Positions 21,426 to 31,200 of a DNA stretch of 64,000 bases are shown here, in pieces. The notes below the pieces were generated by a model that saw only the letters and a list, made by a program, of their open reading frames with translations, was not told where the DNA came from and did not search any database. A program made the position numbers and the translations under genes. The DNA is from UBA1161 sp002311745. Lineage in GTDB: Bacteria > Planctomycetota > Phycisphaerae > Tepidisphaerales > Tepidisphaeraceae. Position 1 is the first letter of the stretch. Each line of letters starts with the position of its first letter. Where the stretch lies: contig JBEKAB010000003.1 in NCBI GenBank assembly GCA_050018415.1, forward strand, positions 148,408 to 212,407, given 5' to 3'.

Positions 21426-21764
21426 TCCTCCTCCTCCGGTACTCCCAACTTTTTTCATCTTCGGCGTAACTTCTTGTCTGGCACGTTCTAATATCACCGC
21501 GGAGTGCGCAGAGCGCGCAGAGACGACGCAGTGCCACGGCCACCGACGTATTTCTCGGCGTTCTCAGCGATCTCCGCGGTGACATCTTGCGTTTCGAGCG
21601 CGCGGATAGCAGCCCTGAAAATGAAGGACTTACAGCACAGATGAAAAAAGTTGGGTACTCCGGGGGAGGAGCGAGGTGGGGGTTCGAAGCGATTTGCCGT
21701 CGAATGCGGAGTTGCGTTTTCACGCTAGATCGGCAAACCCCCACCCAACCCTCCCCCGGAGTAC
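21426..21764. repeat. Two overlapping palindromic elements in the 510-bp gap before padR
   Basis: The gene-free stretch 21388-21898 is mostly repeat. Arm 1 (21426-21460) pairs with arm 2 (21639-21670) over about 32 bases at roughly 90% identity (core AACTTTTTTCATCT / AGATGAAAAAAGTT). Inside lies a second inverted pair, CACCGCGGAG (21495-21504) with CTCCGCGGTG (21572-21581). Part of arm 2 (21655-21684) also pairs with 21736-21764 (GTACTCCGGGGGAGG type), so two palindromes share one arm. No transposase is seen. Short frames in it look like by-products of the palindrome. Confidence 0.75.
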
Positions 21765-21852
21765 CGTGGGAGGGGAAAGACGGTGGTTGCCGGTTGTGAT
21801 GCGCTCCAGAAAATATTGGGAGACCCGGGCCATCTTTTTTTGTAATTTTATC

Positions 21853-21880
21853 TTGCATACTATGTGTCACATAGTACAAT
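21853..21880 (+). promoter_or_regulatory. padR promoter with a 19-bp palindromic operator in its spacer
   Basis: TTGCAT (21853-21858), 16-bp spacer, TACAAT (21875-21880). A perfect inverted repeat, TACTATGTG-T-CACATAGTA (21858-21876), fills the spacer. Its ATGTG/CACAT halves resemble PadR-family operators, so autorepression of the gene starting at 21899 is likely. The ribosome site GAGGT (21888-21892) sits in the loop of a small GGACC/GGTCC hairpin. Confidence 0.75.
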
Positions 21881-21898
21881 GGGGACCGAGGTGGTCCG

Positions 21899-22231
21899 AT
21901 GCGCGTGGAACGTGAACTGATGCGCGGCGCTGGTCCGCTGGCGGTCTTGCAGATTCTGGCCGGCGGCGAGCGATACGGGTACGAGCTGGTTCAGCTTCTG
22001 GATCGCCGCAGCCGCGGCGTTCTGGCCATGGGCCAGAGCACGCTCTATCCCCTGCTGTACAACCTCCAGGCCAAGGGGCTGATCGCGTCGCGCACGCAGG
22101 TTGCCTCCAACGGCCGGCCGCGCCGGTACTACCGATTGACCGACAAAGGCAAGCGCCGCCTGGAGCGCAGCCGACAACAATGGGAAGCCTTGTCCCTGGC
22201 CATTGGACAGTTGGGGATCGCCGGCGCCTAA
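21899..22231 (+). CDS. PadR-family transcriptional regulator
   Basis: A 110-aa winged-helix regulator. MRGAGPLAVLQILAGGERYGYEL is followed by GQSTLYPLLYNLQAKGLI, the recognition helix and wing region, and NGRPRRYYRLTDKGKRRL. This is the short PadR form in which the C-terminal helix dimerizes. PadR proteins are typically repressors that release DNA on ligand binding or respond through an associated membrane module. Its start is supported by a GAGGT ribosome site six bases upstream. The adjacent gene (22260) encodes a HAAS-type membrane protein, a pairing common in bacteria. The palindrome in its promoter suggests autoregulation. Confidence 0.92.
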   Translation: MRVERELMRGAGPLAVLQILAGGERYGYELVQLLDRRSRGVLAMGQSTLYPLLYNLQAKGLIASRTQVASNGRPRRYYRLTDKGKRRLERSRQQWEALSLAIGQLGIAGA

Positions 22232-22259
22232 AGCGGCCCCGGCGCAAGGAGACGCGGGT

Positions 22260-24071
22260 ATGTCCGAGGTTTTGGGGTTATTGCGGAAATTCCACCACAC
22301 GCCCTGGCGCGACCTGCTGCGGGGGCGTCTGAGCGGTCGGCTCGACGTGGAAAGCCGCATCAACACCGCCGATCTTCCCGAGCCCGCCAAGTCGCTGATT
22401 CGCCAGATCGTCTACCAGCGAGGCCTGTGGCGCATGGAGCGGATCGAGGTCGCCGATGAACTGCTCGCCCACTTCGCCGACGGCTTGGAATCCGGGGCCA
22501 CGCTCCAACAGTTGATCGACTCCTTCGGCGATCAGCGCGTCGTCGCCAAGCTGATCCGCCGGGCCAAATCGCGCAACCGACCCTGGGCCTGGCGGGTCGT
22601 TGCGGTCGTCGTTCGCCTGCTCGAAGTGGTGATCGTGCTGCACATGCTCCTGGCCGCGTATTTCCTCTCTGGCAAACCGTCGCCGAACGTGGATTACATT
22701 GCGATCGTCAACCGTCCGATCCTGCAAATCCCGCCCGAGCAGCGCGCCTGGCCCCTGTATCGCCAGGCGATTTTGGCGACGGCGGATTACCAGCCGCCGG
22801 AGGTGGACGATAATCCCATCGAATCTGACCGCGCTCTCAAGCCCGGCGGCAAGAATTGGCCGTGGGTGGTGCACTGGCTGGATCAGCACGCCGCCGCCTT
22901 GCAGCTTGTCCGCCAAGCCGCGGCCAAGCCGGCGCTGGGGTTTGTCCTGGGCCCAAATGGCTCGCAGAACGACCCGGCCCTCGGCTGGGAATTTCAACAG
23001 TCGTCTGATCCAGCTCGCGTTGAATTGCGACGCCTCCTCCTACCGCATCTGGACCCCATGCGGATTTTGGCCAGCCACCTCGTAGCCGACGCCCAGCGAT
23101 GCCGCCAGCAAAACGATCGCGCCACGCTGATGGGCGACCTGTCGGCCCTTTTGGGCATGGCCGAGCAACTCCGCGCCCAAGCCGGCCCCAGCGCCGTCGT
23201 TGCGGGATTCATGCAAGTGAAAGCGATGGGCGAAATCCAGGCGACTCTGACCGAAAAACCGCAGCTTCTGGAAGATTCCGATCTCCGGGACTTGGCCCAC
23301 CAATTATCTCGCTGGGGCGATGCCGCCACGATTTACCCCATGGAATTCCAGCGACTGGCGTTTTACGACACCCTCCAGCATGCCTACACGCAAAGCGACG
23401 GCCGGTTCACACTCGAGGGAATCGACTACTTGGACGACCAACCATTGTGGGGTTCTTATTTGCGTGCTCACGACGTGCTCTACAACTGGCGCACCGAGTT
23501 CGCCGTCGGTCCGGAGCTGTTGGCCATCGTCGCCTCGCGCCAACAGATTGAGCGGGAATTTGAACAGTGGGCCGGCTCCGCCGAGGCCGAATTGCATGAG
23601 CCGATGCGCCAGTGCCCCGTCGGCGATTCCGATCGACAACTGGACGCACTGCGCCACTCTTATATGGGGAAATATCGGTATGCCGCGCTTCTCGATTGCG
23701 TGGTGCCCGCACGTGCCCAGCGAATGTCGGCGGAACGGCTCCTGGGTCGGCGTGACGGCATGGAGGTCGCTCTGGCCCTGGAGCTGTATCACCGCCAGTA
23801 CGGCCGCTATCCCGTTTCACTCGATCAGCTTGTGCCGGCGCTCCTGCCCTGCGTGCCCGCCGATCGAATCACCGGCGATCCGGTGCGCTATCGCCTCGTG
23901 AATGGACGGCCGATCATCTACAGCGTCGGCGCCGACCGCCGCGACGACGGCAGCAAGCCGCCCATCGTTGACGGCAAGACCGCCAACTGGCGAGCCGCGA
24001 AATGGGGTCCCGACATCAAGGTCTATAACGGGGATTGGGTGCTTTATCCGGATCCCGATTCGGATGGTTGA
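22260..24071 (+). CDS. HAAS-domain membrane protein, PadR partner, with large extracytoplasmic region
   Basis: A 603-aa protein starting at the ATG at 22260, eight bases after an AAGGAG site. The N-terminal 110 residues contain a HAAS-like helical segment (ELLAHFADGLESG and DSFGDQRVVAKLIRRAKSR), commonly encoded next to PadR regulators. One membrane span follows at about 115-140 (VVVRLLEVVIVLHMLLAAYF). The remaining 460 residues are predicted outside and have no recognizable enzyme motif; near the end is LALELYHRQYGRYPVSLDQL, a motif frequent in planctomycete surface proteins. It probably senses an envelope signal and controls PadR, an inference from gene pairing. The gap to padR is 28 bp, so one operon is likely. 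Confidence 0.75.
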   Translation: MSEVLGLLRKFHHTPWRDLLRGRLSGRLDVESRINTADLPEPAKSLIRQIVYQRGLWRMERIEVADELLAHFADGLESGATLQQLIDSFGDQRVVAKLIRRAKSRNRPWAWRVVAVVVRLLEVVIVLHMLLAAYFLSGKPSPNVDYIAIVNRPILQIPPEQRAWPLYRQAILATADYQPPEVDDNPIESDRALKPGGKNWPWVVHWLDQHAAALQLVRQAAAKPALGFVLGPNGSQNDPALGWEFQQSSDPARVELRRLLLPHLDPMRILASHLVADAQRCRQQNDRATLMGDLSALLGMAEQLRAQAGPSAVVAGFMQVKAMGEIQATLTEKPQLLEDSDLRDLAHQLSRWGDAATIYPMEFQRLAFYDTLQHAYTQSDGRFTLEGIDYLDDQPLWGSYLRAHDVLYNWRTEFAVGPELLAIVASRQQIEREFEQWAGSAEAELHEPMRQCPVGDSDRQLDALRHSYMGKYRYAALLDCVVPARAQRMSAERLLGRRDGMEVALALELYHRQYGRYPVSLDQLVPALLPCVPADRITGDPVRYRLVNGRPIIYSVGADRRDDGSKPPIVDGKTANWRAAKWGPDIKVYNGDWVLYPDPDSDG

Positions 24072-24083
24072 GGGACAATACGG

Positions 24084-25748
24084 TCACCACCTGACCAGCA
24101 CGGCCGTTGCGTCATCGGCCAGGTTTTGCGTGCCGGCGAACTGGTAAACCGCCTGGAAAATCCGCTCGATGGCATCCTCGCCCTGGCCCGCGGCCGCCAA
24201 GGCGGCCTGCACGCCGGACAATTTGAATTGCCGCCGCTCGCCCGCGGGCGATGGCTCGGCGGCGAATTGCTCGATGATGCCGTCGCTGAGGATCAGCACC
24301 CCGCACCCGCCGGCCAAGGACGCCGTCGCCGTCGTGTATTTCGAATCGGGCACGATCGCCAGTGGAAGTCCGTCGCCGGCGGACAAGTGCTCGAAGGTTT
24401 GGTCGGCGCGGCTCAGCAGCGCATAGCCGTGGCCGGCGTCGACGTAGGTGACGGTCATTTCCCGCGCATCAAACACCCCGACCCACAGCGTGACGAACTT
24501 GCCTTCCGGGCGGCGCGGATGCAGAAAAGCGTTCAGTTCCGTCACCGCCCGGGCCGGATCGCCGTGATCGTTCAAGGCCGCGTGCAGGAATCCCTGCGAC
24601 GCGGTCATGAGCACGGATGCGGCGATGCCGTGACCGCAGACGTCGCCCAGGCTGACCGCCAATCGCCCATCGGGCAACGTCATGGCGTCGAAAAAATCCC
24701 CGCCCAGGTACTGGCCCGGTCGGCTGCGGCCGCTGCACGCAAACGGCCCGCAGCGCACGACCACGCGCGGGAGAATCCATCGCTGGGCGGCCGCGGCCGC
24801 GCCCAGCTCCGCCTCGATCAGCGCCGCCCGCCGCTCCATCTCGATGCGCTTGAGGTTGGCCAGGGCCAGTCCCGCCATGTTCGCCAGCGCCCGGCAGAAC
24901 GAAGACGCATTGGCGTTCAGCGCCCGTCGCGCGCCGCCGCTGGACGACCGCGAATCGAGGTAAAGATACGCGGCCACCGTCGTGCCCAGCATCAGGGGCG
25001 CGCAGATCGCCGCGTCGATCTTCATGTCCACGATGCTTTGCGCCATCTGGCCGTCGCTATCGGCCGACAGTTCGACCACCGTGCCCTGGGATGCCGTCGC
25101 CAAAAGCGTGCGACTGTAGGCCGCAGCGCCGGCTTCGTGCAGTGCCGGACCCATCCGGCTGGCCAGCACCTCGACGCGCCCCCCGGCATCCAGCGCCCGC
25201 AGTATCGTTGCGTTGGGCAGACCCGTGCCCCGGCAAGCCGTGTCCATCAGCACGTTGGCCAGCGCCAGCTCATCGCCCGCCGCGTGAAGCGCCGAAGCGC
25301 TTTGCAGAAGCAGGTTCAGCATATCTTCCTGCAGCGGCTTGGCCTGCTCGGAGGTTACGCTGCGAACCAGCATGGTGGCCGTATCGCGATCGTCGACGCT
25401 CAGCAGTCCGTGCTGCGGAAGGCCCTGCGTGCTGAAGCTGAAGGTCCAGGGCGCGATGCGGATCAGATCGCCGCTCTTGAGGGGCATTTCACGATGCGGC
25501 GTCAGCTTGACGCCGTTGACGAAGGTTCCCCAGCGGCTATTGAGGTCGACGATCCGCCACCGCCCGCCCTGCTCGATCAAGTGTGCATGGTGCCGCGAAA
25601 CCGATTCGGCGGACGCGGGAAGCTGCAACTCGCACTGTTCGTGTCGGCCGATGACCAGCCCGCCGGGGGTGGGGCTCAGTTCCAGCGGCTCCAGGGGCGG
25701 CGCCCCTGGCGCGCCGGGCAGGGGAATCAGCCATGCGCTGTCCGACAT
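24084..25748 (-). CDS. FHA-GAF-PP2C (SpoIIE/RsbU-type) protein phosphatase
   Basis: A 554-aa regulator started at MSDSAWLIP (25748). Order: FHA domain at about 25-105 (GLVIGRHEQCELQLPASAES, SRHHAHL, LNSRWGTFVNGVKL), a GAF domain at about 130-290, then a PP2C-type phosphatase at about 330-550 (YLGGDFFDAMTLPDGRLAVS, LGDVCGHG, ILSDGIIEQF). The conserved Asp residues for metal binding are visible in GGDFFD, GDVCGHG and SDGI. The FHA domain binds phosphothreonine, so it may dock to a phosphorylated kinase; the divergent kinase at 25893 is the obvious candidate. A reading frame extending far upstream of 25748 is antisense to that kinase and was not used. Confidence 0.88.
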   Translation of the reverse strand: MSDSAWLIPLPGAPGAPPLEPLELSPTPGGLVIGRHEQCELQLPASAESVSRHHAHLIEQGGRWRIVDLNSRWGTFVNGVKLTPHREMPLKSGDLIRIAPWTFSFSTQGLPQHGLLSVDDRDTATMLVRSVTSEQAKPLQEDMLNLLLQSASALHAAGDELALANVLMDTACRGTGLPNATILRALDAGGRVEVLASRMGPALHEAGAAAYSRTLLATASQGTVVELSADSDGQMAQSIVDMKIDAAICAPLMLGTTVAAYLYLDSRSSSGGARRALNANASSFCRALANMAGLALANLKRIEMERRAALIEAELGAAAAAQRWILPRVVVRCGPFACSGRSRPGQYLGGDFFDAMTLPDGRLAVSLGDVCGHGIAASVLMTASQGFLHAALNDHGDPARAVTELNAFLHPRRPEGKFVTLWVGVFDAREMTVTYVDAGHGYALLSRADQTFEHLSAGDGLPLAIVPDSKYTTATASLAGGCGVLILSDGIIEQFAAEPSPAGERRQFKLSGVQAALAAAGQGEDAIERIFQAVYQFAGTQNLADDATAVLVRW

Positions 25749-25892
25749 GCAAGGGGAAAGCCTACGCCCCGGGTCATGGCCCGGCAAGCACAAGCCAAAT
25801 CCGCACCCAATCCTCCGAATATCCGCCAGGAAATAGATTGACGGTCCTTGTGCGGACATTAAGCTGTCGCCCCGGGTTGCAAAAGGTGGTGC

Positions 25893-28169
25893 ATGTCGGT
25901 TCGATGCCCGCACTGCGGCAATTTGATGGAGCTCAAGGGCCAGCGCCCCGGGCGATTCACTCCGCGCTGTCCGCAATGCGCCCGGAAATTCATCCTGGTG
26001 GTCCCTGAAGGGGACCGGCCGCTGCGGGCGATGATGCCCGACGCCGATCTCCAGCCCGCCGCTTCGGCGTCCAACGCCGCCGTTGGCACTGTGGCGCCTT
26101 CGGCGCTTCAGACCGCCGCCACCACGCTGATTCAACCGGTCTACGTGACGTTGCGTCCTGCGCCCTGGGCCGACGAGGCGGCAGACTCGCCCGCCGGCGC
26201 GATTTGCCGCAGGCTCGGCGGATACGCAATTCTGCAGAAGCTCGGCGAGGGAGGCATGGGATCGGTCTATCTGGCCCGGCAATTGTCCCTGGATCGCAAC
26301 GTCGCGGTGAAGGTATTGCGGCCGGGGCTTTCGCAGGACCCGGCCTTCATCGCCCGCTTTGCCCGCGAGGCTTACGCCGCGGCCCAGCTTTCGCATCACA
26401 ACATCGTCCAGATCCACGACATCGGCCAGGACGAAATCGCGCACTTTTTCAGCATGGAATTTGTCGAGGGCCAGAGCCTGGCCGCTCTGCTCAACGAAAG
26501 CGGGCGCTTGGAGGCCGAGACGGCCGTCGCCCTGGTGTTGCAGGCCGCGCGCGGGCTGAAGTTCGCTCACGATCGCGCCATGATTCACCGCGACGTCAAG
26601 CCGGAGAATTTGCTGCTCAATGAACAGGGCTTGGTGAAGGTGGCGGACCTGGGCCTGGTCATGCAGCGCGGGAGTACGCCGGACTATAGGGCTCCAGAGC
26701 AGGCCTGCGATGCGGCCGCGGCCGACGCTCGCGCGGATGTTTATTCCCTGGGCTGCACCCTTTACACCTTGCTGACCGGCCGACCGCCCTTTCTCGGCAA
26801 CAGTGCTGCCGAGGTCATCACCAAACACGCCCGCGAGCCGATCACGCCCCCGGGCGCCCTGGTCCGCGGCCTGCCCACGTCTCTGTCCGCCATCGTCATG
26901 AAGATGATGGCCAAGAAACCGGAGAACCGCTACGCCAACATGGACCAGGTCATCGTCGCCTTGGAGGATTTTCTGGGCGTCGCCGGCGAAGGCAAGCCGT
27001 TTACCCCCAACCAGGAGCACGCCCGCGCCCTCGAGTTCACCGTCGAGCAGTTTAACCGTTCCGCCTGGGCCCGCCTGCGCCGGGCGATGATCGCCTCTTA
27101 TTTCGCCTTATGCGCCGGCGCCACCCTGCTGCTGCTCTTCCTCGCCCGCGGCGGCGACGCCGTTTTCTACTCGAAGTTCGCCGGCGGCATCGTCGGTCTG
27201 GCCGTGCTCAGTTTCGCCAGTTACGTCGTCTTGAGCGGAGTCACTCAAAAGACCTATCTGTTTCGCAAGTTGCGCCAATACGTTTTTGGCGCAAGCATCG
27301 TCGACTGGTGCAAATCGCTCCTGGCCCTGGCCGTGCTGATCGGCCTGTTGGTGATGTTCGATTTGCACTGGGTATGGCTGGGTTTCCTGATTGCCGCGGC
27401 GGTTCTGGCGGCGCTTTTCCATTTCACCATCGACGCCGTGGTGCGCCATGATCGCCGATCGGCGCTGGAGCAGGTCGAACGCCTGCTCAAGGCGCTTCGC
27501 CTGCGCGGCCTGGACGAGGAGGCGCTGCGCTGCTTCGTGTGCAAATTTTCCGGCTTGCGCTGGGAGGAGTTTTACGAGACGCTGTTCGGCTACGAGGCCA
27601 AGATGCGCGCCCGCCACCGCTGGGCCGTGCGCGGCGGCGGACGCGATGGCAAAAAATGGGGCGCCTGGCGCGATCCGGTCATCGCCTGGGTCGACCGGCG
27701 CATGCACCAGCGCCAGGAGCAGCGGCAGCAGCGCTACCTCGTCCAACTCGAGGAACAACACCTGCGAGCCCAGGGCGTGGAGGAATGCGAAGCGCGCACC
27801 CAAGCCCTCCAGACCGTCAACGCCGCCGTCGCCCAAGCGCATACGCTTCGTCAGCCGCGTCCGCAGCCCTCGGTCCCAGACACCCCAACCCCCCCAATCG
27901 ACCCAATCTCCGCGCCGGCCGGACCCGACGCCATCGTAGACGTGTCCGCCGCCGCGTCGCTCGGCGAGGAGCAGCGGCGCAATCGCCAAACCGATTGCCA
28001 GCGCAAGGATGGAAGCATCTGGGGCCTGTGCATGTTGGCCGCGGCGCTTCTAATTTTTAGTGGAAATTCTTTGCACCTTCCGACGTTAAAATTGGTACAA
28101 CCTGAGCACGCGGGGCTAATGGCGGGGAGCGGCGTCGCCGTCTTGGGTTTGGTGTTTGGCCGGCAGTGA
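25893..28169 (+). CDS. Zinc-ribbon Ser/Thr protein kinase with membrane C-terminus
   Basis: A 758-aa Hanks-type kinase. N-terminal zinc ribbon with Cys5, Cys8, Cys26 and Cys29 (CPHC, CPQC). Kinase domain at about 108-370: LGEGGMGSVYLAR, AVKVL, HRDVKPENLL at about 232, DLG in place of DFG near 252 (KVADLGLV), and YRAPEQ. Four membrane spans follow in two pairs at about 400-440 and 470-510, then a coiled, Gln-rich segment and a final hydrophobic C-terminus. A good ribosome site (AAGGTGG) precedes the start. It is divergent from the FHA-PP2C phosphatase with 144 bp between starts, suggesting an antagonistic kinase/phosphatase pair. Substrate unknown. Confidence 0.88.
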   Translation: MSVRCPHCGNLMELKGQRPGRFTPRCPQCARKFILVVPEGDRPLRAMMPDADLQPAASASNAAVGTVAPSALQTAATTLIQPVYVTLRPAPWADEAADSPAGAICRRLGGYAILQKLGEGGMGSVYLARQLSLDRNVAVKVLRPGLSQDPAFIARFAREAYAAAQLSHHNIVQIHDIGQDEIAHFFSMEFVEGQSLAALLNESGRLEAETAVALVLQAARGLKFAHDRAMIHRDVKPENLLLNEQGLVKVADLGLVMQRGSTPDYRAPEQACDAAAADARADVYSLGCTLYTLLTGRPPFLGNSAAEVITKHAREPITPPGALVRGLPTSLSAIVMKMMAKKPENRYANMDQVIVALEDFLGVAGEGKPFTPNQEHARALEFTVEQFNRSAWARLRRAMIASYFALCAGATLLLLFLARGGDAVFYSKFAGGIVGLAVLSFASYVVLSGVTQKTYLFRKLRQYVFGASIVDWCKSLLALAVLIGLLVMFDLHWVWLGFLIAAAVLAALFHFTIDAVVRHDRRSALEQVERLLKALRLRGLDEEALRCFVCKFSGLRWEEFYETLFGYEAKMRARHRWAVRGGGRDGKKWGAWRDPVIAWVDRRMHQRQEQRQQRYLVQLEEQHLRAQGVEECEARTQALQTVNAAVAQAHTLRQPRPQPSVPDTPTPPIDPISAPAGPDAIVDVSAAASLGEEQRRNRQTDCQRKDGSIWGLCMLAAALLIFSGNSLHLPTLKLVQPEHAGLMAGSGVAVLGLVFGRQ

Positions 28170-28293
28170 TTTGGGTTGGGGCCAGGCCCGATGCCGCCGA
28201 TCGCCAGCGGCCACTAAACGTTTGCGATTACAGGGGGTTGCAGCTAAAATGGGCACCGAAAATACTTCCATTGCTGCTGTAAAAGGGGTCTAC

Positions 28294-31200
28294 ATGCTGC
28301 AGCCAAAGCAGCGCATCGGGGAGTACGTCCTGGACGAACCCCTGGGTCGCGGTGCCTATGGCGAGGTTTGGAAGGCACACCATCACATGTGGGCCGACCA
28401 GATCGCCGCGGTCAAGGTCCCCACTGATCCGGCCTACATCCACAACCTGCGTGAGCAAGGCATTCGCGTCCATCGGCTGGTGCACCCCAACATCGTCCAC
28501 CCCATCGGGTTCGATCCTCAAGCCGATCCGCCCTATCTGGTCAACGAATACGTTTCCGGCGGCAGCCTGCGCCCCTGGGTCATCAAGCGGCGACTCAGCG
28601 TCACGCAGGCGATCAACATTCTCCGCCAGATATTGGCCGCTCTGCAGTATGGACATGAACGCGGCATCATCCATGGCGATCTGAAGCCGGACAACATCCT
28701 GCTCGATGCCGCCGCCCTCAACAGCGAATTTTCCGCCCCCGGATGCGTGAAGGTGACGGACTTTGGCGTGGGCGTGGCGGCCATGGCCACCGCTGCGGCC
28801 GCCGCCTCCCCCAGCGCCAGTTCCACCGGCGCGATGTGGTACATCGCTCCCGAGCAACGCCTCGGCGCCCCCGCCGATGTCAAGTCCGACATCTTCGCCC
28901 TGGGCGTGGTCCTGTTTGAAATGCTCACCGGCGAGCGCCCCAGCGGCGCTGAACTGCCCAGCGAATTGAACCCCGAAGTGACGCCCGCCCTGGATGAACT
29001 CTTCCGCAAATCCTACGCGCGTCGCGAGCGGCGTTTTGAAACGGCCCAACAATTCCTCGACGCCTTGCCCGAGGAACCCGGCGCGCAGCATCGAATCCTG
29101 CGTCTTGCCGATGCCCCGTCGGAGCCGAAGTCCCCGGCCGCGCCGGCGTCAGCCGCGCCGCCGGCCGCTGCGCCGCGGACCGCCACGGCGGTCGCGGATG
29201 CGGACATCATCGAGGTAGCGCCGCCGCCGCCGCCGCCGGCCGCCAGGGTTCGGCCCCCGCCGCCGCCCGCTCCCGAGCCGGTCAGTGCCCCCGTGGCACC
29301 CGACGCATCAAAACCCGAGCAGTCCGAGCAGGCAATCGCCGCCCAGGAGACCGGCAGCGCAGAGCTCGACACGGCGACGGTGGACGCCGACGCGATGGCC
29401 CCAACCGCGGGCATCGCCGCCGCAATCCAGGAGGACCTCGCGCCGCCCACGATCGGCCCGACCCTCCCGCCCATTCCACGCCAACCCTCACCCGCCCAGG
29501 AAAATCTTCTGTACGATGAGTTGGCCCATCGCCAGGTCCGCTCGGCCGATGATCTGCGTTTCGCCCTGAAATCCTATTTTCAGGGCCGACAGATGGATGA
29601 AGGCGAATCGGCCAACATCCGCCTGCGATTGATCAAGTGGGCCAGCGTCACCGGCGGCGGACAGTCAGACCTCGACCAGCACATCGTGCTCACCGAGGCC
29701 TGGTCGCGCCCGCTGTACTTGGCCCAGCTCCTGACGCGCACGCTGGACCAGCGGCAACAATCCCGATCCACCGCCATGGACCACCCGGCCGCCCAGTTGG
29801 CCGTGGCGCATCTGCACTCGGAGGATTACAAGCTCATGGCCCACTTGTCGGGCCAGCGCATCGATCCGTCACTGTTGGAGGCGGCCCCGCCCGGCGCCCT
29901 GCGCAACGGGCTGGTCGGCTTGGCGCAGGACGCCGGCCGCCAATTCCAGGGCCGCATCCAACGCCAGGACCTGCTCCTGTTCCGCTCCAACGCCATCGTC
30001 GCCCATTACGAGTTTGACGGCCAACCCTATCAGGCGTTTCTGGTCGGCAATAACCTGACCGTCCTGGCCGATAGCGAGCCGTTCACCAAGATCCGTCAGG
30101 AACCCACCAAGCGCGCCACCGCCATGCTCGACGGCGAGCAGATCGACCAGGGCATCCGCGAGCTGCACCGCGCGTTGGACAGCGCCCAGTGGCGCGGCAA
30201 GGCCGCCACGATTCTGGCCGCCTTCCGCGGCAAGCTGGCCGCCGCCTACATGGCCGAAGCCCGGCAGCTCTTCCGGGAATTCGGCTGGTTGGAGAGCCTG
30301 GAGATGTCGTCGCGCGCCGGACAACTGGCCCCCGCCAACGACGCGCCTCTGCTTCACGCGGCGCGCGTCCGCAAATGGGTGACGCGGATGCAATTGCTCC
30401 CGGGCATGGTGATCGCCGCGGTCTTTGTCGGGCTATCGGTCTTGTGGGGTCTGGACGTCACGCCCCGGGATTTCAAGACCGTTTCTCTGGAAATCCTGAC
30501 CCATCCCTTTTTCGCCGCGGGCATGGCGGCCCTCTTGGCCACCCTCTGGTCAAACCGCACGTTGGGCGTGCGCATGACACGCACCGATTTCGCCTTCTAT
30601 CACGCGATGCTCCTGCCCACGGCGGTGGCCGGCGTGCTGGCCCTGGTCGCGGCCTCGCCTTCGCCACATCCGTTCCTCGACCGGTTCTACGATATTCTGG
30701 ACGGCGGCGGCCTGCTGGCCGTGATTCTCGCCGACGTGCTTCTGTTCAGATGTTTCCGCCCTCAACTGATCCGCCCCGCGCCCGCCGGCGATTTTGCCGG
30801 CGACGAGCTGCTGGTCCTGAGCCAGATCGAGACCCTTGTGCAACAGGATTGGGAGCGCCTGCGTCCCCATTACCTGCGGCTCGGTCCGCTGTACCGATTC
30901 ACCGGCGTGCGTGCCGCCACCTGGGAGCAGGCCGTTCTCAGCGGCGCCGCCGATGAGGATCTCTCCGTGGAAGCCGGCGCCGAGGCGCCGCCGCCCCCCA
31001 CCGTGTTTTCCAGCGATCCGCGGGTGCAGCAGATCGCCCAGCAGTTGAGCGACCGCGTCAGCGAGGCCGCCCGCGCCCTGGCCCCGCCGACGCGCATGCT
31101 CATCACCCTGGCCAACGAATATTCCAAGTCCGTCAGCAACCGCCAGGTGGCGCTCATGCAGTCCAACGCCGCCAAGATCGAGCAGCAGGGCAAGGAACTG

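Noticed and set aside
21587..21915. Short frames within the nested palindrome before padR
   Set aside because: They run through palindromic repeat sequence and across the padR promoter, so they are unlikely to be genes.
25749..27020. Extension of the phosphatase frame upstream over the kinase gene
   Set aside because: The FHA domain begins right after the Met at 25748 and the extension is antisense to the kinase domain.
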